From a bacterium (lineage in GTDB: Bacteria > RBG-13-66-14): DNA of 23,645 bases. Shown here one piece after another: positions 22,009-23,645 of this stretch. A model generated the notes under the pieces. It was not told the origin of the DNA. It saw nothing but the letters and a program-made list of their open reading frames with translations, and ran no database searches. Position 1 is the stretch's first letter, and each line of letters starts with the position of its first letter. The stretch is taken from positions 1-23,645 of the forward strand of contig DATKYS010000064.1 in assembly GCA_035528375.1 (NCBI GenBank), written 5' to 3'. The translations under genes and the position numbers were made by a program.

Positions 22009-22479
22009 CTACCAGGCGATGAGGATGCCCAGAAGGATGCCGAACAGGAGCCCGATGAGCGCGGCGAAGTAGCGATCCAACTGGTTGAGGGTTTTGCTCT
22101 TAGGCAGGGTCTCCACCACCCGTTTGTCCACGATGTACTGCTTGATGTCCAGGTCGGTCTGGGGGCAGGCCAGGGCGCAGGAGTAGCACTGCTCGCAGTC
22201 CTCGCCCACGATGGACTCCAGCGCCATGGAGGTGCGCTGGGCCGTCCGCTCCAGCCTCTCCGGCTCTCGCCGCAGTACGGGGCAGGAATCCACGCAGTTG
22301 CCGCAGGCGATGCAACCCTTGTCCGAGGCGAGGTCCCGCCCCTCGGAGTGGAGGCGGTTGTAGAGCTCCATGCCGGTGGACAGGAGCCTGGTCCGCGCCA
22401 CCGGTGGCTCCTTCATGTCGAAGATGCGGTCCAGGGTCCGCTGGATTTTCTTCAGGTCGCGTTCTTTGATGGCTGGCAT
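22009..22479 (-). CDS. Membrane-anchored 2x[4Fe-4S] protein (HdrC/GlpC-like)
   Basis: 156 residues from ATG 22479. The frame is open far upstream but that part is the antisense of the lipoprotein gene, so it is excluded. Two cluster motifs are present: CIACGNCVDSCP (Cys56, 59, 62, 66) and CEQCYSCALACP (Cys95, 98, 101, 105). A single hydrophobic helix at about 137-156 forms the very C-terminus, so the FeS domain should sit on the cytoplasmic face as a tail-anchored protein. It is the first of the redox genes in transcription order and lies 64 bases before the [2Fe-2S] subunit gene. It may replace the cytochrome b anchor of ordinary fumarate reductases (inference). Confidence 0.85.
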   Translation of the reverse strand: MPAIKERDLKKIQRTLDRIFDMKEPPVARTRLLSTGMELYNRLHSEGRDLASDKGCIACGNCVDSCPVLRREPERLERTAQRTSMALESIVGEDCEQCYSCALACPQTDLDIKQYIVDKRVVETLPKSKTLNQLDRYFAALIGLLFGILLGILIAW

Positions 22480-22498
22480 GTTCGTTGACCGCTCGAAG

Positions 22499-22514
22499 AC
22501 GCCCCTCGGGGCGT
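22499..22514 (-). promoter_or_regulatory. Perfect inverted repeat between the lipoprotein and FeS genes
   Basis: ACGCCCC and GGGGCGT around two bases form a compact hairpin 6 bases after the lipoprotein stop and 19 bases before the FeS protein ATG. No T tract follows, so termination would be weak; it could be a processing or attenuation site. Confidence 0.4.
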
Positions 22515-22520
22515 GTGATT

Positions 22521-23267
22521 TTAAGGCGCCAGGGCCGCGGCGAGGTCCGTCGCCAGTTTGCCCAGGCAGTCGTTGGTCGCTGCGGAGACGACCCGGTTGT
22601 ACGCCTCCAGGTCCGCGTCCTCGGCGTAGCCGGTATATGTGCCGCTCATGACCGTCCGCCCTCCGCCGTCGGTGAGCGCGTAGTCTATCACCATCTCGCC
22701 GGCCAGATACTCGCTCGCGAAACCGCCGATGGTGCCCGCCGCGGTAGCTGCGGCTCCCCCGCCCATGGTCCACCAGATCCAGGCCGGGAAACCGATCTCG
22801 GAACATGTGGCGATGTTGGCGATGACGTAGATGCCAAAAGCCCCTATCCCGACGACGAAGGCGGCGGAACCGGCGATGGCCAGGATTATCCAGCCCGTCG
22901 GCGTGCGGACCGCCAGATAAAAGCTGGACAGGTTGCCCGTGAGAACGTAGTCGGCTTCTCCCTCGGCGGACACCCCGCCGAAGAGGCGGCCGGCTCCCAG
23001 GTAATCCGCCGTGGCCTGGGTCAGGTACTCCTCGAGATTTTCCACGTGTGGCGGCGGCTGTGTGATGATTTCGCCCATGTCCCGGGCGTACTTGGTCGGG
23101 CCGGTGACGATGAGCGGCTCGACCCGCAGGGTGCCGGAGGAGGCCGCCGCGCCCGGCTTCGCCGTCGGCACGAAGCCCGTTATCCTCTGGTACTGCGTGG
23201 CGCAGGAGGTCACCAGGAACACGTAGAGCGTCGCCGTACACGCCGCGCGCAGGAATGCTTTTCGCAT
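22521..23267 (-). CDS. Lipoprotein with two internal membrane segments, unknown function
   Basis: 248 residues. The lipoprotein signal ends in lipobox VTSC (Cys22). Between about residues 122 and 185 there are two hydrophobic stretches (GWIILAIAGSAAFVVGIGAF and a Gly/Ala-rich one), flanked by beta-type segments such as ADYVLTGNLSSFYLAV and EMVIDYALTDGGGRTVMSGTY. That alternation resembles CsgG/LpoB-like or surface-assembly lipoproteins in which a strand-rich domain carries a hydrophobic hairpin. I cannot name the family. GGAGGG eight bases before the ATG is a strong ribosome binding site. The neighbouring fragment upstream is probably CsgG-like, which hints at a shared envelope function. Confidence 0.75.
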   Translation of the reverse strand: MRKAFLRAACTATLYVFLVTSCATQYQRITGFVPTAKPGAAASSGTLRVEPLIVTGPTKYARDMGEIITQPPPHVENLEEYLTQATADYLGAGRLFGGVSAEGEADYVLTGNLSSFYLAVRTPTGWIILAIAGSAAFVVGIGAFGIYVIANIATCSEIGFPAWIWWTMGGGAAATAAGTIGGFASEYLAGEMVIDYALTDGGGRTVMSGTYTGYAEDADLEAYNRVVSAATNDCLGKLATDLAAALAP

Positions 23268-23485
23268 TTAATCACCCTCCCCGGGCTCGTTGATCATTCA
23301 GTTGACGAACAGGCCTCTGACCAACGCGTTTTTGGGGGGATAGAAACCGTCGTATTCTCGCATCCACCGTCGGGCGGCCGACCGGAACTTCAATGCTACC
23401 AGATGACGCCCCCCGGCGGAACCCCCGCCTTCGCGGGCCGATTAGGAGAGAAAAACGCCCGGCCCCGCGACCCCTCCGAATCCCG
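23268..23485 (-). other. Intergenic region, 218 bases
   Basis: No gene on either strand. It holds a small perfect hairpin (CCCGC/GCGGG with a four-base CTTC-type loop near 23427-23440) and, closer to the upstream gene, a GC-rich stretch followed by five T in the minus-strand direction that might be a weak terminator. I could not find a convincing -35/-10 pair for the lipoprotein gene. Confidence 0.4.
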
Positions 23486-23645
23486 TCACATGCCGCCAGC
23501 CTGGCCCGCCACCTTGCGCGCCAGGCGGTTGACCACCTCGGAGAGCTCCTCCACCGCCCCGGTGTGCTCCGCCGTCTCGTTCAGGACGACCCTGGCGTCC
23601 GACACGTCCACCCCGCGCACGGACAGGATGTACTTGGAGCCCAGC
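23486..23645 (-). CDS. C-terminal end of a probable CsgG-like protein (partial)
   Basis: The frame is open from the window edge to TGA at 23486-23488, giving 52 residues that end in AGQAGGM. The stretch YILSVRGVDVSDARVVLNET followed by AVEELSEVVNRLARKVAG matches the usual end of CsgG-type domains: a strand with a DV turn, a strand, then a helix ending RLA.KLAG. Such proteins are secreted or outer-membrane lipoproteins of curli-transport or related type. The call is from a short fragment and could be wrong. The rest lies outside the window. Confidence 0.5.
   Translation of the reverse strand, partial: LGSKYILSVRGVDVSDARVVLNETAEHTGAVEELSEVVNRLARKVAGQAGGM

Noticed and set aside
22480-23241. Long upstream extension of the FeS protein frame (total 410 codons)
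   Set aside because: This part is antisense to the lipoprotein gene, is rich in Arg and Gly as expected for a shadow frame in GC-rich DNA, and the ATG at 22479 gives a family-like protein.
1-23645. tRNA, rRNA, CRISPR arrays, insertion sequences, integrase or phage genes
   Set aside because: None was recognised by eye on either strand; short RNA genes cannot be excluded without a covariance-model scan.

Overview
The window is GC-rich by eye and densely coded. It comes from a Gram-negative-type bacterium: at least three proteins carry lipoprotein signal peptides (lipoboxes LATGC, LTTGC, VTSC) and others have Sec signals. It also has a b6-type cytochrome, a six-heme cytochrome c and a fumarate-reductase-like enzyme set. 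The mix, with many unrecognised secreted proteins, suggests an uncultured candidate-phylum bacterium (something like Coatesbacteria or the FCB neighbourhood), but I cannot assign it from sequence alone. No tRNA, rRNA, CRISPR array, transposase or integrase was seen.

Layout. 1-2723 (+): the end of ftsE, then ftsX. The pair is split by about 1.6 kb holding an orphan MntA-like nucleotidyltransferase, a 5' fragment of ftsX, a noticeably AT-richer gene for a secreted CsgG-like/cupredoxin-like protein, and a short high-GC tail that looks like the end of a lost gene. 2774-3301 (-): a small lipoprotein. 3389-8719 (+): valS behind a consensus-like sigma70 promoter, a lipoprotein, a 107-residue protein of unknown function, and a diaminopropionate ammonia-lyase. 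The last 107 residues of ValS are a second copy of the 107-residue protein, fused in frame, and both copies are followed by near-identical terminators.

8700-15006 (-): a GHL10-type glycoside hydrolase, a small secreted protein, and the housekeeping cluster phoH - 7TM-HD (PgpH/YqfF) - ybeY - dgkA. This cluster has a good promoter upstream of phoH, and its diacylglycerol/undecaprenol kinase is fused to a PAP2 phosphatase. 15101-22479 (-): a DUF2062 membrane protein downstream of a redox locus. In transcription order the locus is a membrane-anchored 2x[4Fe-4S] protein, a [2Fe-2S]+2x[4Fe-4S] subunit, a fumarate-reductase-type flavoprotein with helix-hairpin-helix sequence inserted in its N-terminus, two secreted repeat (propeller-like) proteins, a cytochrome b6-type subunit, and a subunit-IV-like membrane domain fused to a six-heme cytochrome c. 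22521-23645 (-): a lipoprotein and the C-terminal end of a probable CsgG-like protein.

How they may work together (inference): the flavoprotein and FeS proteins could pass electrons to or from quinone through the membrane-anchored FeS protein. The b6/subunit-IV/hexaheme module could link quinone to periplasmic acceptors without a Rieske protein, since none is encoded nearby. The most unusual items are the ValS fusion with its duplicated module, the remodelled ftsE-ftsX junction, and the redox locus.
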